From contig NZ_MUBA01000149.1 in the NCBI RefSeq assembly GCF_002154575.1, positions 4,707 through 47,513 of the forward strand: a stretch of DNA of 42,807 nucleotides, written 5' to 3'. Numbering within the stretch: the stretch's first letter is position 1; each line of letters opens with the position of its first letter. This document shows, one piece after another, positions 15,687 to 23,580 of this stretch. The notes beneath the pieces are model-generated. The model was given only the letters and a program-made list of their open reading frames with translations, was not told where the DNA came from and searched no databases. Both the position numbers and the translations under genes were made by a program. The DNA comes from Streptomyces bobili. GTDB lineage: Bacteria > Actinomycetota > Actinomycetes > Streptomycetales > Streptomycetaceae.

Positions 15687-16274
15687 TCAGTCGTGGTGCT
15701 CGTCGTCCAGCAGCGCGAGGGCGTTGCGGACGCCCTGTTCGAGGAGTTGGTCGGCGAGTTGCCGGTCGGTCAGGGCGCGGGAGAGTTGCAGGGTCCCGGC
15801 CAGCATGCCGAGGAGGCCAAGTGCTCTGAGACGCGCCGACGGCGGATCGTGGGGTGCCAGGCGGGCGGCGAAGTCGTCGATGAGGACCAGCGCGCCGTCG
15901 GTGTATGCCTGCCGGGTGGGATCGGTGGAGCGTGCGATCTCGTCGAGCAGGGCGGCGTTGGGGCAGCCGTCCTCTGTGTTGTCGCGCTGCTCGGGGGAGA
16001 AATACCAGCGCACGATCTGTTCGAGGCCGGCGCGGCCGGGCGCCGCCTGGGCGACGATGCTGGCGTGCTGGGCGCGCATCTGGTCGGCGACCGCGGTGGC
16101 GACGAGGTGGTCCTTGGAGGGGAAATAGGCGTAGAAGGTGCCGTTGGTCAGGCCGGCGTCCTTCATGAGGGTCGCGACTCCGGAGCCGTCGATGCCGTTG
16201 CGTTTGAGCCGGCGCCCGGCCGTCGTGATGATCCGCTGCCGTGTTTCCTCTTTGTGCTCTTTCGTGTACCGCAC
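15687..16274 (-). CDS. TetR/AcrR-family transcriptional regulator
   Basis: This 195-residue repressor-type regulator has an N-terminal helix-turn-helix at about residues 11-57 (ETRQRIITTAGRRLKRNGID through 'LTNGTFYAYFPSKDHLV'). The 'NGTFYAYFPSKDHL' recognition helix is classic for TetR. The C-terminal all-helical domain would bind a small ligand. The start is GTG at 16274 with a perfect AGGAGG eight bases upstream. It sits between the SDR gene and the HSL esterase gene on the same strand. Likely targets are the operator-like repeats before the SDR gene (17253-17301) and before the CocE-type gene (19423-19450), although these two sites do not share an obvious motif. Confidence 0.92.
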   Translation of the reverse strand: MRYTKEHKEETRQRIITTAGRRLKRNGIDGSGVATLMKDAGLTNGTFYAYFPSKDHLVATAVADQMRAQHASIVAQAAPGRAGLEQIVRWYFSPEQRDNTEDGCPNAALLDEIARSTDPTRQAYTDGALVLIDDFAARLAPHDPPSARLRALGLLGMLAGTLQLSRALTDRQLADQLLEQGVRNALALLDDEHHD

Positions 16275-16339
16275 GAAGTGTTCCTCCTGGGAGCCGGAGC
16301 CGGGCCTGTACCCCGGCTGCCGCCGGTCGGGTCGCGCGG

Positions 16340-16395
16340 GGCTAGGGCGAGTTTGTGACGATCACCTTGGCGGCGACGGCGGGATCGTCGCCGTC
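16340..16395 (-). pseudogene. Short remnant or duplication of an SDR C-terminal coding segment
   Basis: Read on the minus strand, this stretch encodes GDGDDPAVAAKVIVTNSP and then a stop. The intact SDR gene just upstream encodes GGDDPAVVAKVIVAAAT from about 16543-16590. The DNA is nearly the same over roughly 35 bases (GACGATCACCTTGGC, then GACGGCGGGATCGTCGCCG). The remnant is in a different frame from the SDR stop. It looks like a fragment of a second SDR gene, or a local duplication with decay. Confidence 0.5.
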
Positions 16396-16405
16396 GCCGT
16401 CCGCG

Positions 16406-17221
16406 TCAGTTCGGCATCCGGTTGAATCGGCGGACGATGCGGTCGAAGATCCGGGCCGGAAGGACGCGGTGGAACACGCTGATGCCTGCGGCCGTCGAGC
16501 CGGCGGTGCGCCGCAGTTTCGGGTTGCGGTCGGTGGCCGCCGCGACGATCACCTTGGCCACGACGGCGGGATCGTCGCCGCCGCTGGTGTTCTTCGCCAG
16601 CACCTCGTCGAAGGTGCGCCGCCCCGACGCGTAGAGCGGCATCGGCGTGTCGCCCTGCACGCTGTGATCCCCGAACGGCGTGTTGATCGGGCCGGGCTCG
16701 ACGAGCAGGATCCGGACCCCGTGTTCGCGGACCTCGTGGTCCAGCGACCCGGAGTAGCCCTCGACCGCGTGCTTGGTCGAGGTGTAGATGGCCATGAACG
16801 GGCTGGGGACGAAGCCGCTGAGGGAGGAGACGTTGATGACGCGCCCGCGCCGTTGCGTGCGCATGTGGGGCAGAACCGCCTTGGTCATCCGCATGACACC
16901 GTAGACGTTGACGTCGAAGACCTCCTGCGTCCTGGTGACGGAGAACTCCTCGGCGGCGCCGTTGGCTCCGACGCCGGCATTGTTGACCAGGACGTCGATG
17001 CGCCCGAACCGGTCGATCACCTGCTTGACCACGGAGGCGACCGATTCGTCGCTGGTCACGTCGAGGTCGAGGTAGGTCACCCCGGCGGGCGCGGTGACCC
17101 GCGCGGTGTTGCGAGCGGTTCCGATCACCTCGAAGCCCGCCGCGGCGAAGGCACGGGCCGTCTCCTTGCCGATCCCCGATGAAGCACCTGTCACAAGCGC
17201 CACCGGCCGAGTTGCCGCCAT
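16406..17221 (-). CDS. Short-chain dehydrogenase/reductase (SDR)
   Basis: This 271-residue classical SDR oxidoreductase has a nucleotide-binding motif TGASSGIG at residues 11-18, the structural NNAG motif at 80-83, and the catalytic Ser in NVSSLSG with Tyr146 and Lys150 in YTSTK. The motif set predicts NAD(P)-dependent oxidation or reduction of an alcohol or ketone in the cytoplasm. The C-terminal extension (KLRRTAGSTAAGISVFHRVLP) is typical of the 'oxidoreductase SDR family' group. The ATG at 17221 has GGGAG six bases upstream; the in-frame GTG at 17224 is too close to it. It is followed by the TetR and esterase genes, and the three probably form one transcription unit. Confidence 0.93.
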   Translation of the reverse strand: MAATRPVALVTGASSGIGKETARAFAAAGFEVIGTARNTARVTAPAGVTYLDLDVTSDESVASVVKQVIDRFGRIDVLVNNAGVGANGAAEEFSVTRTQEVFDVNVYGVMRMTKAVLPHMRTQRRGRVINVSSLSGFVPSPFMAIYTSTKHAVEGYSGSLDHEVREHGVRILLVEPGPINTPFGDHSVQGDTPMPLYASGRRTFDEVLAKNTSGGDDPAVVAKVIVAAATDRNPKLRRTAGSTAAGISVFHRVLPARIFDRIVRRFNRMPN

Positions 17222-17252
17222 CACGAGCTCCCTTGATTTGGAGTACGTCCGT

Positions 17253-17301
17253 ATGTCTTACGACCACATGTCTTACGTTCGTACGACCATAGGGTGGTCG
17301 T
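17253..17301. promoter_or_regulatory. Operator-like repeats upstream of the SDR gene
   Basis: ATGTCTTACG occurs twice in the same orientation at 17253-17262 and 17268-17277. It is followed by the inverted pair ACGACCA (17283-17289) and TGGTCGT (17295-17301). The cluster begins 32 bp upstream of the SDR start. It is more AT-rich than its surroundings and is a good candidate for binding by the TetR regulator encoded downstream. Confidence 0.5.
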
Positions 17302-17468
17302 CGGCCGATGGCAAGCGGGCGTCCGGCGGTTCGGGAAGGATCCGTGAAACGCGGGGTGCGGTACGGGAAGGACCGCCGGTGGACGGCGAGCCGGAACCGC
17401 CGGCCGACCTGAGCGCCCGCTCCCTTTTGCTACACCTTGTGGATTTTCCTCCTCATGTGCCTGCCTGG

Positions 17469-17642
17469 CTACCGCGCCGACGAAACCTCGCCGTAGGTGA
17501 GCGTGGAAGCCCCGCCGACGGCATCGACGACGGTGAACGCCGGGCGTTCGGCGGGGTGTCGGTCGCACAACAGCCATGCCACGTCGAGGGAAGGGGCCGC
17601 GAAGGTCGTGGTCAGTTCGGCGACCCGGTCGGCGGCGCTCAT
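17469..17642 (-). pseudogene. Truncated acyl-CoA synthetase, coupled to the CocE-type gene
   Basis: The ATG at 17642 overlaps the stop of the upstream hydrolase gene as ATGA, a normal translational-coupling arrangement. The 57-residue product reads MSAADRVAELTTTFAAPS through 'VAWLLCDRHPAERPAFTVVD' and 'LTYGEV'. This matches the N-terminus of AMP-forming acyl-CoA or fatty-acid CoA ligases, which are normally about 500 residues. The frame then ends at a stop after 'SSAR', and the AMP-binding signatures are absent down to the SDR promoter. I interpret it as the 5' stub left after a deletion. The hydrolase and the ligase were probably once consecutive steps. Confidence 0.65.
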
Positions 17643-19384
17643 GCCTGGTCCTTGCGGTCGATGACCGGCAGGATCAGACGGCTGGGGTGCGCCGGGCCGT
17701 GGTGGATGTGGTTGACCGCGGGGATCATCTGCTCCTCGCTCTCGCCGGCGATGACGCCGCCGGTGTTGGTGTTGCGGTCGTAGCGCGGGAAGTTGCTGCT
17801 GGAGACGTCCACGCGGATGCGGTGACCGGGAAGGAACACGTTGGAGGTGGCGGTCATGTCTACGGTGATCTCGTAGACCGTGCCGGGCTCCATCAGTTCT
17901 TCCGTGGCGAGGCCATGGCGATGGCGGGCGCGCAGGATCCCGTCGCACAGGTTGATCGCTCTGCCGTCGGGGAAGACGTCGACGAGCTTGGCGGTGAAGT
18001 CGGTGTCCACCGCCGAGGAGGAGACGAACAGGGTCAGGCTGACCGGACCGGTGACCTCGACGGGCTCCTCCAGCACGGGGCCTGCGTAACACAGGACGTC
18101 GTCGCGGCCGGTGACGGTCCGCTGGTCGACCGGGCCGCAGAACCCCGGGGTCGTGGGCATGGACGCCCCGCCGGCCGAGGGAACAGGGCGGCGCGGGTCG
18201 TAGAGATAGGTGTCATGCCCGGCGCCGGCCGGTTGCTCGGTCGTCAACGCGCCGTCACCGCCCGCTGTGTTGGCGTGGCCGGCGCTGGTGAGGTGGAAGT
18301 CGGTCCACCGTGTGTCGGGCAGTGGCCACTCCTGCTCGTCGCGCCACTGGTCGATGCCCATCACGAAGATCTTCACGGGCGCCACGTCGTCCAGCGCGGT
18401 GGTGTCGCCCCGCAGCCAGCGGTCGAAGAACTTCACATGCAGGCCGGTCAGGCCCAGCATCTGGGCACTGGCCGGCGGACCGAAGGAGCGGTCGGGGAAG
18501 ACGCCACTCGCGGACATGTGATCCCACGGACCGATGATGAGCCGCTGACCCTCGCGTGCCTGCGCACTGCCTGCCTGTCGGCGGGCGGTGGTGTAGGTGC
18601 GCAGGGTCTGGCCGATGTAGAGGTCGTACCAGCCACCGATGTTGAGCGCCGGGGCGGTGACGTTCTTCAGCTCGGGCGTGAGCTCCATGGCGTCCCAGTA
18701 CTCGTCGTGGGAGGGGTGGGCCATCCAGTCGTCCCACCACTTCCCGTACGCGGCCAGGACCGGAACCGCACCCGTCGGCAGCACATCGTTGAGAAGCTCG
18801 GGGAACAGCGCCGCCTGACCGAGCTGCTGCAGCTGGGACACCGTGCCCTCGCCGACCGGCAGGGCGCGCTGCGCGTCGGCCGTGTACATCATGGCGTTCC
18901 ACATCGTGACCAGGCTCAGTGACAGCGCACCGCCCGCGGAGAACCAGGGCGCCTCGTAGTTGTCGATCGAGGTCAAGGCCGGCGCGATCGCCTTGAGAGC
19001 GGGGGCGCCGGTCACCGCGGTCTCCCACTGGACCATGCCCAGGTAGGACGGCCCGAACATACCCACCGTGCCGTCCGACCACGGCTGCTCGGCGATCCAG
19101 GCGACAGTGTCCTCGCCGTCGGCCCGGTCGGCCATATGAGGAACGAACTCTCCCTCCGAGCGGTGAGTGCCCCGGCAGTCCTGTATCACCAGTGCGTACC
19201 CGGCCTCCACCAGAGCCAGGAGGTCCGGGAAGGCCGACTGGCCGAAGCCCATCACGTCCTTGCCGTACGGCAGGCGCACGAGCAGCGTCGGAGCCTCACC
19301 CTCGGCGGGATGCCACACGTTGGCGGCGAGGGCCACGCCGTCACGCATCGGGACCTGGACGTCTATGTCGTACAGATGCTGCAT
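17639..19384 (-). CDS. CocE/NonD-family acyl esterase (X-Pro dipeptidyl-peptidase-like hydrolase)
   Basis: This 581-residue hydrolase of the cocaine-esterase (CocE) family has an N-terminal alpha/beta-hydrolase domain with the nucleophile in GPSYLG (residues 111-116, Ser113). It also has a helical cap and the family's C-terminal jelly-roll domain ('GPVSLTLFVSSSAVDTDFTAKL', 'LPGHRIRVDVSSSNFPRYDRN'). The opening 'VQVPMRDGVALAANVW' is diagnostic. There is no signal peptide, so it is probably cytoplasmic. The ATG at 19384 has a GAGGAG ribosome-binding site. It hydrolyses ester or amide bonds; the substrate is unknown. The stop overlaps the start of a truncated acyl-CoA synthetase, and a perfect -35 element plus an operator-like palindrome lie upstream. 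Confidence 0.93.
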   Translation of the reverse strand: MQHLYDIDVQVPMRDGVALAANVWHPAEGEAPTLLVRLPYGKDVMGFGQSAFPDLLALVEAGYALVIQDCRGTHRSEGEFVPHMADRADGEDTVAWIAEQPWSDGTVGMFGPSYLGMVQWETAVTGAPALKAIAPALTSIDNYEAPWFSAGGALSLSLVTMWNAMMYTADAQRALPVGEGTVSQLQQLGQAALFPELLNDVLPTGAVPVLAAYGKWWDDWMAHPSHDEYWDAMELTPELKNVTAPALNIGGWYDLYIGQTLRTYTTARRQAGSAQAREGQRLIIGPWDHMSASGVFPDRSFGPPASAQMLGLTGLHVKFFDRWLRGDTTALDDVAPVKIFVMGIDQWRDEQEWPLPDTRWTDFHLTSAGHANTAGGDGALTTEQPAGAGHDTYLYDPRRPVPSAGGASMPTTPGFCGPVDQRTVTGRDDVLCYAGPVLEEPVEVTGPVSLTLFVSSSAVDTDFTAKLVDVFPDGRAINLCDGILRARHRHGLATEELMEPGTVYEITVDMTATSNVFLPGHRIRVDVSSSNFPRYDRNTNTGGVIAGESEEQMIPAVNHIHHGPAHPSRLILPVIDRKDQA

Positions 19385-19833
19385 CGGTGCTCCTCATTGA
19401 GCTGACGGCTTCCCCCGAATGTGGGTACGTTGAGAGGTACTCTCGTACCCTGTCAATTACCTGGACGAGGGTCGAGCTGCCCCGACTCGCCTGCGATGCC
19501 GGGGGTGGCTGCCGCCCGTCACCGGCGCCGCGTGAGCCGTCGCCGGCCGCTTCTTGACGGTGGTCGAGGACCTGGCCGCGAGGTTCGACCGGTTCAACAC
19601 GGCCGCCACGTCGCGGCCATGTGGACAGGGAAATCGCAACTTCGACATGGCCCGCGGAGGCGGCTACCTTCACCTCGTCTTCGGCGATCGCCCACGGTCG
19701 CGCGGGAGTTCCTCCAGGCCGGGCCACCCACGACGGTATGAGTCGGCCGTGCCCCACCAACCCCCGCCCCGTGCGCAAGCCACCGAACCGGGTCCACGCC
19801 AGGCAGCCGCCGGCCCCAACCAGGGAGAGACGC
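19385..19833. other. Intergenic region between divergent CocE-type and DUF3291 genes
   Basis: The left 75 bases hold the promoter and operator of the CocE-type gene. The rest has no convincing gene: a plus-strand frame from 19554 (VVEDLAARFDRFN and so on) resembles no family and loses coding character after about 45 residues. Confidence 0.5.
19423..19456 (-). promoter_or_regulatory. Promoter and operator-like palindrome for the CocE-type gene
   Basis: On the minus strand a consensus -35 TTGACA (19456-19451) is followed directly by an inverted repeat with arms GGGTACG and CGTACCC (19423-19429 and 19444-19450). An inner GAGA/TCTC pair is centred on GGTAC. This nested palindrome sits where a repressor would block RNA polymerase. 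No clear -10 was found at the ideal distance. Confidence 0.6.
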
Positions 19834-20403
19834 ATGTCCCATCTTGCTCTGTACACATTCGGCGTCCTGAAGTCACCCCTCGCCGATCCCGCACCTCTCA
19901 CGCGGGAGTTCTACGACATCGGTGAGGCCGTCTACCGCAGGATCGGTCAGCATCCCGGATACCTCGCGCATGCTGAAGCGGCAGACGGCGACCGGGGCGC
20001 GCTCTTCGAGGCGGACTGGGGTGCGTGGGGAGACTTCGCCGTACCGACTTGGTACGGCAAGGGCCATACGGTGGAGACCACCGCCCTGGCCGCGACCCTC
20101 TCGCTCTGGACCGACCTGCGCTCCGCCTTCGATGCGATCTACACCGGTCTGCACCGTGAGGCGCTGCACCGGCGTGCCGACTGGTTCGAGAGGACAGGAC
20201 ACGCGCATTACGTGTTCTGGTGGGTCTCCGACGGGGTGATACCCACCTGGCGGGACGGGGTTTCCCGGCTGGAGCACCTCGACGACCACGGCTCCGCGCC
20301 GCACGCCTTCACCTTCCACGACTCGTTCACGCCGGACGGAACTCCGACCAGATCAAGCGCGAAGGCGGCGGGATCGTGGACTCCGGGTCGTCTCGGGCGG
20401 TGA
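19834..20403 (+). CDS. DUF3291-family protein
   Basis: This 189-residue protein begins MSHLALYTFGVLKSPLADPA and fits the DUF3291 pattern. Visible parts include 'FYDIGEAVYRRIGQHPGYLAH', an aromatic-rich core ('VPTWYGKGHTVETTALAATLSLWTDL'), 'YVFWWVSDGVIPTWRDGVSRLEHL' and a late 'PHAFTFHDSF'. The fold is related to antibiotic-biosynthesis monooxygenase-like (dimeric alpha/beta barrel) proteins. The function is unknown and no catalytic residue is established. The ATG at 19834 has GGAGAG upstream. The final 20 residues (SSAKAAGSWTPGRLGR) are Ser/Gly-rich and may be a read-through past a damaged natural end. Confidence 0.82.
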   Translation: MSHLALYTFGVLKSPLADPAPLTREFYDIGEAVYRRIGQHPGYLAHAEAADGDRGALFEADWGAWGDFAVPTWYGKGHTVETTALAATLSLWTDLRSAFDAIYTGLHREALHRRADWFERTGHAHYVFWWVSDGVIPTWRDGVSRLEHLDDHGSAPHAFTFHDSFTPDGTPTRSSAKAAGSWTPGRLGR

Positions 20404-20824
20404 ACTCGCGCGTCCGCGGCTGCATGGTGCTGGTGCGGCAGGGGGTGAGGCGGCCCACGGCCTCGATCCGGACGCCGCCCCATCGGACCCGTCCGAGTCG
20501 CGGCGGGACCGGTGCCCTGCCGCACAGCGGCCACGACGCGCTGGGGGTTCACCGGCAGCGCGGACTCGTTCGCCCCGGCGCACGGTCCCGGACCAGCCGC
20601 ACCGCCCGGCCCGCGACCTGCACCACCGGCGCCGGCCATTGCGGCTCCGCGCATCGCGCGACGATCCGCAGGCCTATGACCTGTACCTTCACCTGCCGCG
20701 GTTCCCGCGGACCGGCAAGGCCGACCGGCCGGGTCCTCGGTCCCTGGGTATCGGTGGACCTTTCGCCTCGCCTGCGGCGCATGCCCGTGGTGCGATGAAA
20801 CAGGGGGTCGGGAAGGAGAGAACG
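20404..20824. other. Gene-free stretch between DUF3291 and GNAT genes
   Basis: I see no supportable gene. On the minus strand a frame reading 'VKVQVIGLRIVARCAEPQW' and continuing past one stop at 20549 has some protein-like character, but it matches nothing I know. It may be decayed coding sequence or chance. Confidence 0.4.
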
Positions 20825-21805
20825 ATGACCCCACCGGCAGGCGAGCACAGGAGTGGCGCGGCCCCGGTATCCGTAAGCCCGCTGGGTGCGGCGGACCTGG
20901 ATCGGGCCGACGAGATCTTCCGGGTTGCCTTCGGGACGTTCCTCGGGGCTCCCGAGCCGAAGACGTTCTTCGGGGCCGCCGACTACGTCCGCACCCGCTG
21001 GGCGGCCGATCCGCAGGCGGCGTTCGCGGCGACGGTCGAGGGCGAGGTGGTGGGCTCGAACTTCGCCGCCAACTGGGGCAGCGTCGGGTACTTCGGCCCG
21101 CTGACCGTGCGTCCGGACCTGTGGGACCAGGGCGTCGGCAGGCGCCTCATGGAGCCGGTCATGGACTGCTTCGGCACCTGGGAGAACCGCCACCTGGGCC
21201 TGTTCACCTTCGCGCACAGTCCCAAGCACCTCGAGCTCTACCGCCGGTACGGATTCTGGCCCCGATTCCTCACAGCCATCATGAAGAAGCAGGTGGCAGG
21301 CAGTGCCGCGGTCCCCGGCCGAGCGCTGTACGGCCAGTTGCCCGCCGCCGAGCAGCCCGCCGCCCTGAGCCTGTGTCGCGAACTGACCGGAGCCGTGTAC
21401 GAGGGCCTGAGCGTGGAACGCGACATCGTGGCCACGCACGCTCAGGGACTCGGTGACACCATCCTGCTCCAGGGCGCCGGCTCCGAGCTGGACGGCCTGG
21501 CCGTCTGCCACTGCGGAGCGGGGTCGGAGGCCGGCGCGGACGTGTGCTTCGTCAAATTCGGCGCCGTACGCCCCGGCCCGGAGGCCACCAACCGGTTCGA
21601 ACGACTGCTCGACGCGTGCGAGCAACTGGCCGCCGAGCGCGGACTGGGGCAACTCGACGCCGGGATGAACCTGGGCCGCCAGGATGCCTACCGGCGCATG
21701 ATCGACCGCGGCTTCCGCACCTGGTTGCAGGGCGTGACCATGCACAGGCCCAACGAACCCGGCTACAGCCACCCCGACGCCTACGTGATCGACGACTGGC
21801 GCTGA
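20825..21805 (+). CDS. GNAT-family N-acetyltransferase, two-domain
   Basis: This 326-residue acetyltransferase has two GNAT-type halves. The first, at about residues 15-160, has the acetyl-CoA-binding segment 'LTVRPDLWDQGVGRRLMEPVM', whose R/Q-x-x-G-x-G/A core is clear, followed by 'HLELYRRYGFWPRFL'. The second, from about residue 180 to the end, is degenerate and ends 'MNLGRQDAYRRMIDRGFRTWLQGVTMHR', a pattern seen in tandem GNAT proteins. It would transfer an acetyl group from acetyl-CoA to an amine; the acceptor is unknown. The ATG at 20825 has GGAGAG upstream, while the in-frame extension to 20639 is not supported. A strong hairpin follows at 21842-21877. Confidence 0.88.
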   Translation: MTPPAGEHRSGAAPVSVSPLGAADLDRADEIFRVAFGTFLGAPEPKTFFGAADYVRTRWAADPQAAFAATVEGEVVGSNFAANWGSVGYFGPLTVRPDLWDQGVGRRLMEPVMDCFGTWENRHLGLFTFAHSPKHLELYRRYGFWPRFLTAIMKKQVAGSAAVPGRALYGQLPAAEQPAALSLCRELTGAVYEGLSVERDIVATHAQGLGDTILLQGAGSELDGLAVCHCGAGSEAGADVCFVKFGAVRPGPEATNRFERLLDACEQLAAERGLGQLDAGMNLGRQDAYRRMIDRGFRTWLQGVTMHRPNEPGYSHPDAYVIDDWR

Positions 21806-21841
21806 GCCCCGCCGCACGGCCGGCTCGGTCGGGGCGCCCCA

Positions 21842-21877
21842 GGGGCGGGGCCGCGGCCCGCGCCGCGGCCCCGCCTC
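21842..21877. terminator. Bidirectional terminator hairpin
   Basis: The 14-bp perfect arms 21844-21857 and 21862-21875 enclose a 4-base loop (CCGC), extended by a G-U and a G-C pair. It lies between the convergent GNAT gene and CU044_5270 gene, so it would terminate both. It has no T tract but a very stable stem. Confidence 0.75.
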
Positions 21878-21883
21878 CAGCGG

Positions 21884-22957
21884 TCAGCTCTGACGCTCGG
21901 TCCGAGTCCGCTGCGCCTCGGTGGGCTGCCGGCCGGCCTGGTCGACGACGGCGTGCTCCAGCTCGGCCACGCTGGACAGCAGGGTCCCGGCCTTTCCGTA
22001 TGGGGCGTCCTTGGTCAGGTAGCTGCGGGAGCCCAGGAAGGAGAAGTCCGTCTCGTCGAAGACCCACTCGGTCCGGATGCCGTACCGCGTGTCGTCGCGG
22101 GCGATACCGAGGCCCTTGCGGCCGATCGCGTCGCGGGCCCGAGGGGCCGGGGTGACACCCGGGATCTTCGCCGCGGCCCGGTAGAGGGCGGCGGCCGTAC
22201 GGGGCGGCATCACCCCGCCGAGCAACGATCCGATCTGCTCGAACACCGCCTGATCACGTTCCCGTCCATCGGCCTGCGGGGTCGTGGAGTACAGATAGGT
22301 CAGCAGCTTGTCGGTGTCGGTGGGCAGCGCGCTGAGCCAGCGGTAGGTGGGTCGGTTGATACCGGCGGGTGTGCCCTCGGTGTCACCGAGTTCGGCGTTG
22401 ATGGGCAACGTCTCACCGTCCTCCCGGATCAGGCCCAGCTTCCGCAGGGGTCCCGGCTCCTGAGCGGCCCACACCTCACGGTCCATCAGCGGGCCGAGGA
22501 CGGCTTTCCCACTGGTCAGGTCGGCGCCGCGGGCCTTCTGCCTCGTGTAAAGGAACTGGTCGTCGCGCACCGTGCGGCCGGCGCGTGTCTCCGTGGCGTC
22601 GGAGATCCGGTCCAGGAGCGCGGCGGCGGGCTGCATGTCCGTGGCCGCACCGTGCGACGCGGTGCCGGCGGGCGCCGGGTCCCCGCCGGTCAGCGCGATC
22701 CCCACGGTCACCGCGCAGGCCAGGGCCAGAGCGGTCGCGGGTGCCAGGACCGCAGGCCGCAGCAGTCGGCGCGTGGGCCGGGTACGGGCGACCTGGTCGT
22801 GGTCGATGTCGTGGTCGATGTGGTGCATCAGCAGGTCCCTGTGACGAAGGTGCTGCTCGTGCGGAAGGTCCCATTCGGCCGGGGCAGGGAGCAGGCGGGC
22901 GATCTCCTCGCGGTCGCCGTGCCGCTCCGGGGAAGCGCCGGTGGTGTCGTCGTTCAT
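21884..22957 (-). CDS. CU044_5270-family membrane protein paired with the ECF sigma factor
   Basis: This 357-residue protein begins MNDDTTGASPERHGDREEIARLL. A cytoplasmic region of about 60 residues contains 'EWDLPHEQHLRHRDLLMHHI' and the small His/Asp repeat 'DHDIDHDQ'. A transmembrane segment follows at about residues 68-88 (PAVLAPATALALACAVTVGIA). The large outside domain has the conserved segment 'MQPAAALLDRISDATET' and ends in a C-terminal part with 'WVFDETDFSFLGSRSYL'. This is the CU044_5270 pattern, almost always encoded directly after an ECF sigma factor. It probably acts as a sensor or anti-sigma-like partner, but this is inferred from context. Its ATG overlaps the sigma gene stop by 4 bp, and a GGAGG ribosome-binding site is present. 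Confidence 0.9.
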   Translation of the reverse strand: MNDDTTGASPERHGDREEIARLLPAPAEWDLPHEQHLRHRDLLMHHIDHDIDHDQVARTRPTRRLLRPAVLAPATALALACAVTVGIALTGGDPAPAGTASHGAATDMQPAAALLDRISDATETRAGRTVRDDQFLYTRQKARGADLTSGKAVLGPLMDREVWAAQEPGPLRKLGLIREDGETLPINAELGDTEGTPAGINRPTYRWLSALPTDTDKLLTYLYSTTPQADGRERDQAVFEQIGSLLGGVMPPRTAAALYRAAAKIPGVTPAPRARDAIGRKGLGIARDDTRYGIRTEWVFDETDFSFLGSRSYLTKDAPYGKAGTLLSSVAELEHAVVDQAGRQPTEAQRTRTERQS

Positions 22958-23580
22958 GTGAGCTCCTCCCGTACGGGCAGGGCCGCGATCGCGGCCGCAC
23001 TTGTCATCTCTCCGCGGGCGGTCGGTGGTTCCCGGTCTTCCTCCGCGAGGTGAGCGAGCTTCTTGCGGGCACGCGAAAGGCGGGACCGTACGGTTCCGAC
23101 GGCGATGCCCAGCGCTTCGGCCGTCTGCTGGTAGTCCAGGCCGGACCACACGCACAGGGCCAGCACCTCCCGCTCCTGGCGCCGCAGCCGTCCCAGCGCG
23201 GTCTGCACGGCACGCAAGTACCGTGCGTCGTCGATGCGCCCGATCGTCCGAGGCGCGAAGTCCTCCTCCACACGTGGTTGCGGCTGACGCGCCAGGAACA
23301 ACTGCCGTCTGCGCACTCCACGGCGGGCGTTGTCCGCCTTGTGGGTGGCGATGCCCAGCAGCCAGGGCAGCAGGGAGCCGCCGTCCTCCTGCACGCGCAG
23401 GCGGGTCCGCCACGCGGTCAGGAAGGTGTCGGACATGATCTCTTCGGCTGTCGACCAGTCGCCCGTCAATCGCAGCCCGTGGTTGTAGACGGCGCGGGCG
23501 AACTGCTCGTACAGCAGGGCGAACGCCTCTCGGTCCCCCTCGCGCACACGGCGACGTACATCGTCTTCTGAGTCCCTCAC
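22954..23580 (-). CDS. ECF-type RNA polymerase sigma factor
   Basis: This 208-residue sigma-70 family ECF factor has region 2 at about residues 20-85 ('FALLYEQFARAVYNHGLRLTGDWSTAEEIMSDTFLTAWR') and region 4 at about residues 125-180 ('LRRQEREVLALCVWSGLDYQQTAEALGIAVGTVRSRLSRARKKL'). The frame is open to a GTG at 23628, adding 16 residues. I prefer the GTG at 23580, which has GGAGAGAAG upstream and gives the short N-terminus usual for this group. It is coupled by an ATGA overlap to the CU044_5270 gene. Sigma factors of this group are typically regulated by the partner protein and direct a small regulon; no target promoter could be assigned here. Confidence 0.92.
   Translation of the reverse strand: MRDSEDDVRRRVREGDREAFALLYEQFARAVYNHGLRLTGDWSTAEEIMSDTFLTAWRTRLRVQEDGGSLLPWLLGIATHKADNARRGVRRRQLFLARQPQPRVEEDFAPRTIGRIDDARYLRAVQTALGRLRRQEREVLALCVWSGLDYQQTAEALGIAVGTVRSRLSRARKKLAHLAEEDREPPTARGEMTSAAAIAALPVREELT

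Noticed and set aside
19554..19925. Plus-strand frame beginning 'VVEDLAARFDRFN'
   Set aside because: Only the first 45 residues look protein-like, and the rest overlaps the DUF3291 gene in another frame.
20404..20824. Possible decayed minus-strand gene containing 'VKVQVIGLRIVARCAEPQW'
   Set aside because: It is interrupted by a stop, matches no family I know, and its character fades quickly. I could not support it as a pseudogene.
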